Shown: positions 9,470 to 18,004 of the stretch, one piece after another | Numbering within the stretch: the stretch's first letter is position 1 | Layout: each line of letters opens with the position of its first letter | NCBI RefSeq assembly: GCF_003063375.1 | Contig: NZ_NERY01000001.1 | Coordinates: 186,001-250,000 of the forward strand | DNA: 64,000 nt | From: Limnohabitans sp. MMS-10A-178 | GTDB lineage: Bacteria > Pseudomonadota > Gammaproteobacteria > Burkholderiales > Burkholderiaceae_C | Direction of reading: 5' to 3' | Made by a program: the position numbers and the translations under genes | The notes under the pieces: generated by a model | What the model was told of the DNA's origin: nothing | The model's database searches: none | Seen by the model: only the letters and a program-made list of their open reading frames with translations

Positions 9470-9961
9470 TTAATAACCGCCGCCGCCTTCGCGACGACCG
9501 CCACCACCGTTACCGCCACCGCCACGAGGGCCTGAGCCGTAAGGGCTGCGGAAACCAGATTCGCCGCCACCTTCGCGACGACCACCGCCACCGCCGTAGC
9601 CGCCACCACCACCGCCGCCGTAGCCACCGCCACCGCCGCCGCCATAACCGCCGCCGCCTTCACGACGACCGCCACCACCAAAGCCACCACCACCGGAACG
9701 GGGAGGACGCTCTTCCATGGGACGTGCTTCGTTGACAACAACACTGCGACCGCCCAAAGGCTGACCGTTCATGCCGCTGATAGCAGATTGAGCTTCTTCA
9801 TCAGAACCCATTTCCACAAAGCCGAAGCCTTTGGAGCGACCTGTGTCGCGTTCCATCATGACTTTAGCGCTGGTTACGGAACCGAACTGGCCGAAGGCCT
9901 GCTCTAAATCGCCGTCACGAACCGAGTACGGCAGATTGCCGACGTATAGTTTTTTGCCCAT
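9470..9961 (-). CDS. RNA-binding protein: RRM domain plus glycine-rich tail
   Basis: 163-aa protein with one N-terminal RNA recognition motif (about 3-80): RNP2 KLYVGNL and RNP1 SKGFGFVEM. It is followed by a low-complexity C-terminus made almost wholly of Gly with Tyr and Arg (GGGGYGGGG blocks separated by RREGGGG). This architecture is that of bacterial cold-induced Rbp proteins and plant glycine-rich RNA-binding proteins, thought to act as RNA chaperones. I chose the ATG at 9961 because it gives MGKKLYVGN and has AGGAG upstream; a longer in-frame start at 9991 does not. The gene has a long upstream leader (see the hairpin at 10075). Confidence 0.92.
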   Translation of the reverse strand: MGKKLYVGNLPYSVRDGDLEQAFGQFGSVTSAKVMMERDTGRSKGFGFVEMGSDEEAQSAISGMNGQPLGGRSVVVNEARPMEERPPRSGGGGFGGGGRREGGGGYGGGGGGGYGGGGGGGYGGGGGRREGGGESGFRSPYGSGPRGGGGNGGGGRREGGGGY

Positions 9962-10074
9962 TGAAAGGGACTCCTCTAAACACAGAAACAAAAGCGATGG
10001 AGCCCCAAAAACGCATCAACAAACCCAAAAACCTCGGAAGGAAGCGAAACTGACACCTGTACACCGCGAAATAG

Positions 10075-10097
10075 GCACACGACCTTTGGACGTGTGC
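10075..10097 (-). promoter_or_regulatory. Inverted repeat in the leader/promoter region of the RRM gene
   Basis: GCACACG...CGTGTGC (10075-10081 with 10091-10097), extended inward by CC/GG across one A-A mismatch, loop TTT. It is 114 bases upstream of the RRM start in the 239-base gap after amtB. No T-run follows on the minus strand, so it is not an obvious amtB terminator; an operator or a 5'-UTR structure is equally possible. The rest of the gap shows only a short palindrome AAAGGCCTTT at 10147-10156. Confidence 0.4.
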
Positions 10098-10200
10098 TAA
10101 CCCATTATGGGCCACAAAACAAAGGCTTTGGCAAGTTAATTCTCTGAAAGGCCTTTAAATACTTGGGATTAGACGTTTTTTTGTCTCATTATTTGTTTGC

Positions 10201-11403
10201 TCACCAGCTGGCTTCGCGGTCAGGCGTCGCACTGATTTTGTGAACGCTTAAATCTGCGCCCTCGTATTCCTCTTCAGGTGTCATCTTCAATCCCATGGTC
10301 AGCTTCAAAATGCCGTAAACCACGACACCTCCCAACAAGGCCCACGTCACACCCATCAAGGTACCGATCAGTTGGGCTTGGAAACTCACGCCACCCAGGC
10401 CACCAAAAGACTGCAAACCAAAAATACCTGCGGCAATACCGCCCCAAGCGCCACAGATGCCATGCAATGGCCAAACCCCCAGCACATCATCAATTTGCCA
10501 TTTGTTTTGCGTGAGCGTGAACATGACCACAAACAAAGCACCCGCTACCGCTCCCGCAGCCAAAGCGCCAAAGGGGTGCATGAGGTCAGAGCCTGCACAC
10601 ACGGCCACCAAGCCCGCCAAAGGACCATTGTGAACAAAGCCTGGGTCGTTTTTACCCAGCAACAAAGCCGCCAAAGTGCCGCCCACCATGGCCATCAAAG
10701 AATTGACCGCCACCAAACCTGAAATCTTGTCGAGTGTTTGTGCGCTCATGACATTGAACCCGAACCAGCCGACGATCAAGATCCAAGCGCCCAAAGCCAA
10801 GAAAGGAATATTCGAAGGTGGGTGCGCAGAGATAGCCCCATCTTTGCGGTATCGGTTGTAGCGCGCACCCAGCAGCAGAACGGCTGGTAAAGCAATCCAT
10901 CCACCCATGGCGTGCACCACCACAGAGCCCGCAAAATCATGAAACTCTTCACCTGTAGTAGCCTTGATCCAGGCTTGAACACCAAAGTGCTGGTTCCACA
11001 CAATGCCTTCGAAGAAAGGGTAAACAAAACCCACGAGACAGGCCGTGGCGATCAGTTGTGGCCAAAACTTGGCTCGCTCGGCAATGCCCCCAGACACAAT
11101 GGCTGGAATGGCTGCAGCGAAGGTTAGCAAGAAGAAGAATTTGACCAAGTCATAGCCATTTTTGGCAGCCAATTGCTCTGCACCCACAAAAAAGCTGGTG
11201 CCATACGCAACGCTGTAGCCCACCACAAAATAAACCACCGTGGACACCGAAAAATCGACCAAAATTTTGACCAAAGCATTAACCTGGTTTTTCTTGCGCA
11301 CTGTGCCCAACTCTAAAAAGGCAAATCCAGCGTGCATGGCCAGCACCATGATGCCACCCAACAAAATAAAGAGCGCATCCGCGCCCTGTTTTAGTGCTTC
11401 CAT
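10201..11403 (-). CDS. amtB: Ammonium transporter (Amt family)
   Basis: Trimeric inner-membrane channel for ammonium/ammonia. With the ATG at 11403 the protein is 400 aa with about 11 TM helices, and N-terminal MEALKQGADALFILLGG. Both pore histidines of the family are present: His164 in VVHAMGG and His314 in PLHGICG. The longest ORF adds 24 residues that start inside the promoter region and were rejected. Unlike most proteobacterial amtB, there is no glnK (PII) gene next to it. A candidate sigma-54 promoter lies just upstream (11476-11491), which would fit nitrogen control. Confidence 0.93.
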   Translation of the reverse strand: MEALKQGADALFILLGGIMVLAMHAGFAFLELGTVRKKNQVNALVKILVDFSVSTVVYFVVGYSVAYGTSFFVGAEQLAAKNGYDLVKFFFLLTFAAAIPAIVSGGIAERAKFWPQLIATACLVGFVYPFFEGIVWNQHFGVQAWIKATTGEEFHDFAGSVVVHAMGGWIALPAVLLLGARYNRYRKDGAISAHPPSNIPFLALGAWILIVGWFGFNVMSAQTLDKISGLVAVNSLMAMVGGTLAALLLGKNDPGFVHNGPLAGLVAVCAGSDLMHPFGALAAGAVAGALFVVMFTLTQNKWQIDDVLGVWPLHGICGAWGGIAAGIFGLQSFGGLGGVSFQAQLIGTLMGVTWALLGGVVVYGILKLTMGLKMTPEEEYEGADLSVHKISATPDREASW

Positions 11404-11430
11404 GTTGATCTCTATTTGTTTTTGAATTAA

Positions 11431-11470
11431 TTTGGTGCACAAAAACCATATTTGTGCGTTTCGCACCAAA
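11431..11470 (-). promoter_or_regulatory. GTGC-containing inverted repeats upstream of amtB
   Basis: Two dyads between the candidate promoter and the amtB start: GTGCG-TTT-CGCAC (11454-11466), and a near-palindrome centred on GTGCAC (11435-11440). They also share outer arms, TTTGGTGC at 11431-11438 and GCACCAAA at 11463-11470, as an inverted repeat. GCAC/GGTGC half-sites are the building blocks of NtrC sites, but here they lie downstream of the putative -12 element, so a repressor or leader structure is possible too. Confidence 0.35.
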
Positions 11471-11473
11471 ATC

Positions 11474-11491
11474 AAGCAAAAAGCAGGCCTA
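11474..11491 (-). promoter_or_regulatory. Candidate sigma-54 (-24/-12) promoter of amtB
   Basis: Minus strand reads TAGGCCTGCTTTTTGCTT: a GG (11489-11488), exactly ten bases, then GC (11477-11476) inside TTTTTGC, matching the GG-N10-GC core and the TTGC of the -12 box. The transcription start would be near 11465, about 60 bases before the amtB ATG. amtB genes are commonly RpoN/NtrC-dependent, which supports the call; the -24 flank deviates from TGGCAC. Confidence 0.5.
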
Positions 11492-11522
11492 ACCAGATTT
11501 GGGGCTTGGCTATGATGCGTCC

Positions 11523-12164
11523 ATGGAAGCTTTTCTCATCTCAACAGGGATCGTTGCCTTGGCTGAAATGGGTGACAAAACTCAACTTTTGTCGCTGGTT
11601 TTAGCGGCTCGGTTTCGCAAACCTTGGCCCATTGTGTGGGGCATTTTGGTTGCCACCTTGGTCAACCATGGCTTGGCTGGCGCTCTTGGCAGCTGGGTCA
11701 CCACACAGCTTGGACCTGAAGCTTTGCGCTGGGTACTGGGCGGCTCCTTTTTGGCCATGGCAGTTTGGATTTTGGTGCCCGACAAGCTAGACAATGAGGC
11801 AAACGACAAGGGGCCAAGGTTTGGCGTTTTTGCAACCACCGTGGTGGCCTTCTTCTTTGCCGAGATGGGCGACAAAACACAGGTGGCCACCGTGATGTTG
11901 GCCGCTCAATTCAACAGCTGGTTTTGGGTGGTAACCGGCACCACCCTTGGCATGATTCTGGCCAATGCCCCCGTGGTGTGGCTAGGTGACGCCATCACCC
12001 GCAAAATTTCACTTAAATGGGTTCACCGAATATCTGCTGTGGTGTTTGCGGTGCTTGGCGGCTTGGCTTTGTGGGGCGGCCCCTCAAATGCAAAAAACCA
12101 TGAAACGCCTATTGAGGCACCCCAAAAGGTCATCGCCAATGAGGCTGCGCCCGCGAAGCTTTAA
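11523..12164 (+). CDS. GDT1/TMEM165 family divalent cation exporter (UPF0016)
   Basis: 213-aa membrane protein with two homologous three-helix halves. Each half carries the family motif E-x-G-D-K-T: AEMGDKTQ at residues 14-21 and again near 118-125. Bacterial members export Mn2+ (MneA type) and eukaryotic ones move Ca2+/Mn2+ into the Golgi. The ATG at 11523 gives MEAFLISTGIVALAEMGDKT; a TTG eight codons earlier is less likely. It is divergent from amtB across about 120 bases. I see no yybP-ykoY-type manganese riboswitch in that gap, but a structure search is needed to exclude it. Confidence 0.9.
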   Translation: MEAFLISTGIVALAEMGDKTQLLSLVLAARFRKPWPIVWGILVATLVNHGLAGALGSWVTTQLGPEALRWVLGGSFLAMAVWILVPDKLDNEANDKGPRFGVFATTVVAFFFAEMGDKTQVATVMLAAQFNSWFWVVTGTTLGMILANAPVVWLGDAITRKISLKWVHRISAVVFAVLGGLALWGGPSNAKNHETPIEAPQKVIANEAAPAKL

Positions 12165-12208
12165 TGCACCGATAATTGGGCAAACCGCTTTTTTGGGTTA
12201 AACCCTTC

Positions 12209-13366
12209 ATGCCATTGATCGCCACGCCTCAGTCGATGTTTTTTGAAGCGCCGCTTGCCTTGCAAAGTGGCGCCACCATCCGCGCCTATCACTTGGCCTA
12301 CGAAACTTACGGCCAGCTCAACGCCGACAAATCCAATGCCGTTCTCATTTGCCATGCACTCAACGCATCGCACCATGTGGCCGGCATTTACGAAGGTCAG
12401 GCCAAAAGTGAAGGCTGGTGGGACAACATGATTGGCCCCGGCAAGCCGGTCGATACCAATCGATTTTTTGTCATTGGCGTCAACAACCTGGGCTCTTGCT
12501 TTGGCTCTACCGGCCCCATGCATGCACACCCTGACACCGGTGAAATTTATGGCGCCGATTTTCCGGTTGTCACGGTCGAAGACTGGGTCGATGCGCAGGC
12601 CAGGCTGCTAGATGCTTTGGGCATTCAAACTTTAGCAGCCGTCATGGGCGGCAGCTTGGGTGGTATGCAGGCTTTGTCATGGACATTGCGTTATCCCGAT
12701 CGCGTGACCCATGCGGTGGTGGTGGCCAGTGCGCCCAACCTCACAGCAGAAAACATCGCCTTCAATGAAGTGGCAAGGCGCGCCATCGTGACCGATCCAG
12801 ACTTTCATGGCGGCCACTTTTACAAACACGGCGTGGTGCCGCAACGCGGTTTGCGCATTGCCCGCATGATTGGTCACATCACCTATTTGAGCGACGATGT
12901 GATGAACGAAAAGTTTGGCCGCGAACTGCGCGATGCCGTGACACACAATGCCACCGGCTACCGCTATTCAACCCAAGATGTTGAGTTTCAAATCGAAAGC
13001 TACTTGCGCCATCAGGGCGACAAGTTCAGCGAATACTTTGATGCCAACACCTACCTTTTGATCACTCGCGCGCTTGATTATTTTGATCCCGCTCGCACCT
13101 TGGGTGGCAACCTCACCCGTGCATTGTCCAAAGCCACTTGCAAATTTTTATTGGTAAGTTTCACCACCGACTGGCGTTTCTCGCCAGCGCGCAGTCGTGA
13201 AATGGTTCGCGCTTTGCTCGACAACAAGCGAGATGTGAGCTACGCAGAAATTGATGCGCCGCATGGTCATGACGCCTTTTTGTTGAACGACGAGCGTTAT
13301 CTGAATGTGGTGCGCTCTTACTTTGACAACATGGCGCAGGCGCTTCATGCCGGAGGCACCGCATGA
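12209..13366 (+). CDS. metX: Homoserine O-acyltransferase MetX
   Basis: Alpha/beta-hydrolase-fold enzyme activating homoserine for methionine synthesis. 385 aa from ATG 12209. The nucleophile Ser149 sits in GGSLGGM, the acid Asp321 in TTDWRFSP and the base His354 in PHGHDAF, giving a complete triad. Family assignment is firm; acetyl- versus succinyl-CoA use is not, because many proteobacterial MetX proteins have been shown to be succinyltransferases. It overlaps metW by ATGA. A TTG start 11 codons upstream is possible but lacks support. Confidence 0.94.
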   Translation: MPLIATPQSMFFEAPLALQSGATIRAYHLAYETYGQLNADKSNAVLICHALNASHHVAGIYEGQAKSEGWWDNMIGPGKPVDTNRFFVIGVNNLGSCFGSTGPMHAHPDTGEIYGADFPVVTVEDWVDAQARLLDALGIQTLAAVMGGSLGGMQALSWTLRYPDRVTHAVVVASAPNLTAENIAFNEVARRAIVTDPDFHGGHFYKHGVVPQRGLRIARMIGHITYLSDDVMNEKFGRELRDAVTHNATGYRYSTQDVEFQIESYLRHQGDKFSEYFDANTYLLITRALDYFDPARTLGGNLTRALSKATCKFLLVSFTTDWRFSPARSREMVRALLDNKRDVSYAEIDAPHGHDAFLLNDERYLNVVRSYFDNMAQALHAGGTA

Positions 13367-13944
13367 GTGAGCATGTCAACTTGAAAGCCATTGCGCGATT
13401 GGTGCCCGAAGGTTCGCGGGTCTTGGACCTGGGCTGTGGCGATGGTGCCTTGCTAGATTATTTGCAAAAAAACCGCGCCTGCTCAGGCTATGGCGTTGAG
13501 ATTGACGACCTCAATATTCAAGCGTGTGTCAAACGCGGCGTCAATGTCATTCAGTTGAATTTGGATGAAGGCCTCAGCATGTTTGCAGACCAATCCTTTG
13601 ATGTGGTTTTGCAAATTGACACCCTTCAACATTTGCGCAATGCTGAAGTGATGCTGCGCGAGACGGTTCGTGTAGGCCGCACAGGTATTTTGGCGTTTCC
13701 AAATTTTGCGCACTGGCCCAACCGCCTAAGCATTTTGAAAGGCCGGATGCCCGTCACCAAACGATTGCCTTTCCAGTGGTACGACACGCCCAACATTCGA
13801 GTTGGCACCTTTGCCGATTTCGCTCAACTGGCCTTGCAAAATCATTTGAAAATCATCGATAGCTTTGGTTTGCAAGAAGGCCAAGAGGTCAGGTCTTGGC
13901 CCAACCTGATGGCAGGCACCGCTGTCTTCAAATTGCAACGCTAA
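13363..13944 (+). CDS. metW: Methionine biosynthesis protein MetW
   Basis: 193-aa class I SAM-dependent methyltransferase-fold protein with motif [16 protein letters not shown] near residues 20-34. MetW almost always follows metX in beta- and gammaproteobacteria, and is reported to be needed with MetX for the homoserine acyltransferase step; no methyl-acceptor is established. The ATGA overlap with metX implies co-translation at a fixed ratio. Confidence 0.93.
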   Translation: MSEHVNLKAIARLVPEGSRVLDLGCGDGALLDYLQKNRACSGYGVEIDDLNIQACVKRGVNVIQLNLDEGLSMFADQSFDVVLQIDTLQHLRNAEVMLRETVRVGRTGILAFPNFAHWPNRLSILKGRMPVTKRLPFQWYDTPNIRVGTFADFAQLALQNHLKIIDSFGLQEGQEVRSWPNLMAGTAVFKLQR

Positions 13945-13977
13945 TTTGCTCACCAAACCCTCTTCAGAAAGAACACC

Positions 13978-14982
13978 ATGTCGCTCCCTCACACCATGCA
14001 TTTTGTTGACCATGGCACCGGCGGAGGACCAGAGGTTTTAAAGCCCAGTACCTGCGCAACACCCACGCTCAAAGCGGGTGAAGTCTTGGTCAAAGTTGCA
14101 TACGCTGGCGTCAATCGCCCAGACTGTTTGCAACGCAGCGGCCGTTACCCGCCGCCGCCTGGCGCTTCAACCATCGCTGGCCTCGAGGTTTCAGGTGAAG
14201 TGGTGGCCTTGGGGGAGGGCGTGACCCAATGGCGTTTGGGCGACAAGCTGTGCGCTCTCACCAATGGCGGCGCTTATGCAGAGTTTGTGGCAGTGCCTGA
14301 AGGTCAGGCCTTGCCCATTCCCAAAGGCTTTTCGATGTTGCAGGCAGCGGCATTGCCTGAAAACTTTTTCACCGTTTGGACCAATGTTTTTCAACGTGGA
14401 AAATTGAAATCGGGCGAGACCATTTTGGTTCATGGCGGCTCTTCTGGCATTGGCTTAACGGCCATTCAACTGGCCCATGCTTTTGATGCCAAAGTATTTT
14501 GCACCGTTGGCAATTCAGACAAAGTGGCTGCCTGCTTGAAAGCGGGTGCGCACACAGCCATCAATTACAACACCCAAGATTTTGTAGAAGAAGTGCTCCA
14601 ACTCACTGAGCAAAAAGGTGTCAATGCCATTTTGGACATGGTGGGTGGCAGCTACATGCAACGCAATTTGCGTGCACTGGCCATTGAAGGCCGCTTGTTG
14701 CAAATTGCCTTCTTGCAGCCCTCCAAGGTTGAAGTCGATTGGGTCTCCCTCATGACCAAACGCCTCACGTTCACGGGCTCCACCTTGCGACCACGCAGCG
14801 CACAAGACAAGGCGCAAATTGCGTCCGAGTTGCATGCGCAAGTTTGGCCCTTGCTGGAGGCAGGCAAGGTGAAGCCCATCATTCACCAAGTTTTCGATTT
14901 GAAAGACGCCGCTCAAGCGCACGCGCTCATGGAGACGTCACAACACATCGGAAAAATCATGCTCACGGTTGCAGGAGAGTAA
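13978..14982 (+). CDS. NAD(P)H-quinone oxidoreductase, PIG3-like (zinc-free MDR)
   Basis: Medium-chain dehydrogenase/reductase of 334 aa without the zinc-binding cysteines. N-terminal GroES-like fold, with YAGVNRPDCLQRSGRYPPPPGAS typical of the TP53I3/PIG3 group split here by its substrate loop, then a Rossmann fold (HGGSSGIGLTAIQLA). It should reduce quinones with NADPH. It lies 33 bases after metW and only 4 bases before ltnD, so it may be read with the threonate genes, although quinone oxidoreductase is not a known step of that pathway. Confidence 0.88.
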   Translation: MSLPHTMHFVDHGTGGGPEVLKPSTCATPTLKAGEVLVKVAYAGVNRPDCLQRSGRYPPPPGASTIAGLEVSGEVVALGEGVTQWRLGDKLCALTNGGAYAEFVAVPEGQALPIPKGFSMLQAAALPENFFTVWTNVFQRGKLKSGETILVHGGSSGIGLTAIQLAHAFDAKVFCTVGNSDKVAACLKAGAHTAINYNTQDFVEEVLQLTEQKGVNAILDMVGGSYMQRNLRALAIEGRLLQIAFLQPSKVEVDWVSLMTKRLTFTGSTLRPRSAQDKAQIASELHAQVWPLLEAGKVKPIIHQVFDLKDAAQAHALMETSQHIGKIMLTVAGE

Positions 14983-14986
14983 ATTC

Positions 14987-15895
14987 ATGTCGTCCCATTT
15001 ATCAGTTGGCGTCATTGGCTTAGGTGCCATGGGCATGGGCATGGCGCAATCTTTGCGCCGTGCAGGGCATGTTGTGAATGTGTTTGATGTTCGCTCTGAA
15101 GTCGCGCAGAAGTTTGCTGCAGAAGGCGGCTTGGCATGCGCTTCTTTAGAAGCCATTGCAGCAGCCTCTGACGTTTTGATCTCAGTGGTTGTCAATGCGG
15201 TACAAACCGAGTCTGTGCTGTTTGGTGATGGCTCGCCACAGTCTGGTTGTGCGCATCACCTCAAGCCTGGCAGCGTTTTTGTCATGTGCTCTACGGTCGA
15301 TCCTGCTTTCTCAGTGGCCCTGGAAAAAAAGTTAAACGACAAGGGTCTTCTCTACATTGATGCACCTATTTCTGGTGGCGCGGCCAAAGCAGCCTCTGGT
15401 CAAATGACCATGATGACGGCAGGTCGGCCTGATGCCTATGCCAAGGCAGAGCCATTCCTTAACGCCATGGCCGCCAAGGTTTATAAGTTAGGCGACAGCG
15501 CGGGCGGAGGCAGCAAAGTCAAAATCATCAATCAATTGCTGGCCGGTGTGCACATTGCCGCTGCCGCAGAAGCCATGGCCTTGGGCCTGCGTGAGGGGGT
15601 TGATCCCGACGCACTTTATGAAGTGATCACGCACAGCGCCGGCAACAGTTGGATGTTTGAAAATCGCATGGCTCACGTGCTGGCTGCTGACTACACGCCC
15701 TTGTCTGCGGTCGATATTTTTGTCAAAGACTTGGGGCTGGTATTGGACATGGCACGCGCCAGCAAATTCCCGCTGCCTCTTTCTAGTACGGCGCATCAAA
15801 TGTTCATGCAGGCAAGCACGGCCGGCTTTGCCAAAGAAGATGACAGCGCTGTGATCAAAATTTTCCCGGGCATCGAATTGCCAAAAGCCAAGTAA
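14987..15895 (+). CDS. ltnD: L-threonate dehydrogenase (beta-hydroxyacid dehydrogenase family)
   Basis: 302-aa NAD-dependent oxidoreductase. N-terminal Rossmann motif GVIGLGAMGMGMA, the substrate-binding stretch DAPISGGAAKA, and the catalytic Lys in GGGSKVKIINQLLAG define the 3-hydroxyisobutyrate dehydrogenase superfamily. The threonate assignment rests on the next three genes, otnK-otnC-otnI, which complete the pathway: oxidation at C2 to 2-oxo-tetronate. ATG 14987 has GGAGAG seven bases upstream; the longer TTG form was rejected. D-erythronate dehydrogenase (DenD) belongs to another family, so threonate is the better guess. Confidence 0.87.
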   Translation: MSSHLSVGVIGLGAMGMGMAQSLRRAGHVVNVFDVRSEVAQKFAAEGGLACASLEAIAAASDVLISVVVNAVQTESVLFGDGSPQSGCAHHLKPGSVFVMCSTVDPAFSVALEKKLNDKGLLYIDAPISGGAAKAASGQMTMMTAGRPDAYAKAEPFLNAMAAKVYKLGDSAGGGSKVKIINQLLAGVHIAAAAEAMALGLREGVDPDALYEVITHSAGNSWMFENRMAHVLAADYTPLSAVDIFVKDLGLVLDMARASKFPLPLSSTAHQMFMQASTAGFAKEDDSAVIKIFPGIELPKAK

Positions 15896-15960
15896 GCTGC
15901 TTTCTCAAGGTTCATCGAATTGCAGTTTGAGCTGAGTCCAAAATAAAAAAGTGAGACAAC

Positions 15961-17241
15961 ATGAAACTGGGTTGCATTGCAGACGACTTCACCGGCGCCA
16001 CCGACTTGGCCAACAACTTGGTCAGATCTGGCATGCGGGTGATGCAGACATTTGGCGTGCCCCAAGCAGCGCTTTCTTCCGATGTCGATGCGGTGGTGGT
16101 GGCCTTGAAAACACGCACCATCCCTGCCAGCCAAGCCATTGCCCAATCGCTTGAAGCGCTGCACTGGCTTAAAGCGCAAGGCGCAGAGCAAATTTATTTC
16201 AAATACTGCTCGACCTTTGACAGCACACCCGCAGGCAACATCGGCCCCGTCACAGAAGCCTTGATGGGCGCGCTGGATTGCAAATTCACCATTGCCACGC
16301 CCGCGTTTCCCGACAACGGCCGCACCGTGTTCAAAGGCTATTTGTTTGCAGGCGCCGTTCTCTTGAATGAAAGCGGCATGCAAAACCATCCGCTCACACC
16401 CATGACCGATGCCAATTTGGTGCGCGTCATGCAAGCGCAAACTCAGCGCAAAGTAGGCCTGATCGATCACACAGTGATGGCCAAAGGCACAGCCGCCATC
16501 AGCGCAAAAATCGAACAGCTGCAAGCCGATGGTGTGGGTGTGGCCATTGTGGATGCCACCAGCAATGAAGATTTGAAAACCCTTGGTCCCGCCTTGAAAA
16601 ATATGCCATTGCTGACCGCCGGTTCTGGCGTCGCCATTGGCTTGCCTGCCAACTGGAATTTGCAGGCATCGGCGCAGGCCGCCGCACTGCCCAAAGCCAC
16701 AGGCTATCAAGCCATTGTCTCTGGCAGCTGCTCCATTGCCACGCAAGGGCAAGTGGCGCATTACCAAAGCTTGGGCTTGCCCAGTTGGCAATTCAAACCT
16801 TTAAGTTGGTCTCACCACGATGTGCCCGCGCAAATCAAATCAGAGGTGGCGCAAGCGCTGGCTTGGGCGCAGCCATTGTTAAGTAAAGGGCCTGTGCTCA
16901 TTTATGCCACCACCGATGCCGACACTTTGCAAAAAGTACAGGCTCAGTTTGGGCGCGAACAGGCGGGCGAATGGATGGAGTCTGCGTTGGCGCAAGTCAG
17001 CGCAGGCTTGTTGCAAATGGGCGTGAAGCAGTGGGTCATTGCTGGCGGTGAAACTTCCGGCGCCTGCGTTCAAGCTTTGAATATTTCGCAAATGCAAATT
17101 GGCCCTCAAATTGACCCCGGCGTGCCATGGTGTTTTGCCCCGCAACATGCGGCGGGTCACCTCACGCTCAAGTCAGGCAACTTTGGAACCCCCGACTTCT
17201 TTACCAAAGCCTTGAAGCACTTGTCGGAGGCTTCAGCATGA
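15961..17241 (+). CDS. otnK: 3-oxo-tetronate kinase (four-carbon acid sugar kinase, DUF1537)
   Basis: 426-aa ATP-dependent kinase phosphorylating 3-oxo-tetronate at O4. The N-terminal domain begins KLGCIADDFTGATDLANNLV, diagnostic of the family; the C-terminal nucleotide-binding domain contains the glycine-rich GGETSGACVQAL. It is the second gene of the ltnD-otnK-otnC-otnI set, and its stop overlaps the otnC ATG (ATGA at 17238). The full-length domain pair is present, with no sign of decay. Confidence 0.91.
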   Translation: MKLGCIADDFTGATDLANNLVRSGMRVMQTFGVPQAALSSDVDAVVVALKTRTIPASQAIAQSLEALHWLKAQGAEQIYFKYCSTFDSTPAGNIGPVTEALMGALDCKFTIATPAFPDNGRTVFKGYLFAGAVLLNESGMQNHPLTPMTDANLVRVMQAQTQRKVGLIDHTVMAKGTAAISAKIEQLQADGVGVAIVDATSNEDLKTLGPALKNMPLLTAGSGVAIGLPANWNLQASAQAAALPKATGYQAIVSGSCSIATQGQVAHYQSLGLPSWQFKPLSWSHHDVPAQIKSEVAQALAWAQPLLSKGPVLIYATTDADTLQKVQAQFGREQAGEWMESALAQVSAGLLQMGVKQWVIAGGETSGACVQALNISQMQIGPQIDPGVPWCFAPQHAAGHLTLKSGNFGTPDFFTKALKHLSEASA

Positions 17242-17939
17242 GGGGTCAACACCATCAAATTCCTCACCTCACCGAAGCTCAAGCCCGCGAAGAGATTTGC
17301 CGTGTTGGACAAAGCTTGTTTGACAGAGGCTATGTGCATGCCACTGCGGGCAACATCAGTGTGCGACTTGAGCATGGCTTTTTGATCACGCCCACCGATG
17401 CGTGTTTGGGCTACTTAGAACCCGCCGACTTGGCGCTGTTAGATGCACAGGGCCAGCAATTGAGTGGCAAGCGCGCCAGCAAAACCATGGCACTGCATCG
17501 CAAAATTTATGAGGCCACAGACCATGCGCCTGGCAGTTGGCCTGCGCAATGCGTGATTCACACACACAGCACACATTGTGTGTCATTGAGTTTGCATGCC
17601 AAAGGCCACGAACTGTTGCCACCCATCACGCCCTACTTTGTCATGAAAGTAGGCCACGTGCCATTGATTCCCTATTTTCGGCCCGGCGACCCCTTGGCGG
17701 CCGATGCCGTTGCCGATGCCATTCTCTTCTACGCCAAGCAAGACACGCCCATCCGCGCTGTGATGTTGTCCAAGCTAGGCCCCAATGTTTGGCATCAAGA
17801 TTTGAGCAGCGCCATGGCTGCACTTGAAGAGCTAGAAGAAACCGCCAAGCTTGTGCAATTGGCGCAACCCGACTCACTCGAAATTTTGTCAGATGCGCAG
17901 ATTGATGAACTGCGTCAAGTTTTTGATGCGGCTTGGTGA
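17238..17939 (+). CDS. otnC: 3-oxo-tetronate 4-phosphate decarboxylase (class II aldolase family)
   Basis: 233-aa zinc enzyme of the AraD/FucA family converting 3-oxo-tetronate 4-phosphate to dihydroxyacetone phosphate and CO2. Visible motifs: HATAGNISVR (phosphate/substrate loop) and the metal histidines in VIHTHSTHC plus a later PYFRPGDP segment. I moved the start from a long upstream ORF (17127) to ATG 17238, which overlaps otnK by ATGA and gives a family-length protein. Aldolase versus decarboxylase cannot be separated by motif alone; the neighbouring kinase decides. Confidence 0.89.
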   Translation: MRGQHHQIPHLTEAQAREEICRVGQSLFDRGYVHATAGNISVRLEHGFLITPTDACLGYLEPADLALLDAQGQQLSGKRASKTMALHRKIYEATDHAPGSWPAQCVIHTHSTHCVSLSLHAKGHELLPPITPYFVMKVGHVPLIPYFRPGDPLAADAVADAILFYAKQDTPIRAVMLSKLGPNVWHQDLSSAMAALEELEETAKLVQLAQPDSLEILSDAQIDELRQVFDAAW

Positions 17940-18004
17940 TCTCTGCTGCCGCTTTGTAGCTTCATTTTTGCAATCGCCTTCCCTTCGACACCTGAAAGTT
18001 GAAC

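Noticed and set aside
9560..9700. Possible tandem DNA repeat or CRISPR-like array
   Set aside because: The repeats are codon-level GGC/GGT runs encoding the glycine-rich tail; no spacers or cas genes.
9445..9735. Arg/His-rich plus-strand ORF opposite the RRM gene tail
   Set aside because: Complement of the GGN-repeat tail (CCN codons); low-complexity artefact.
15796..16791. 331-codon minus-strand ORF opposite the ltnD end and otnK
   Set aside because: No ribosome site or domain; His/Gly-rich composition typical of the opposite strand of an Ala/Gln-rich gene; otnK is clearly coding.
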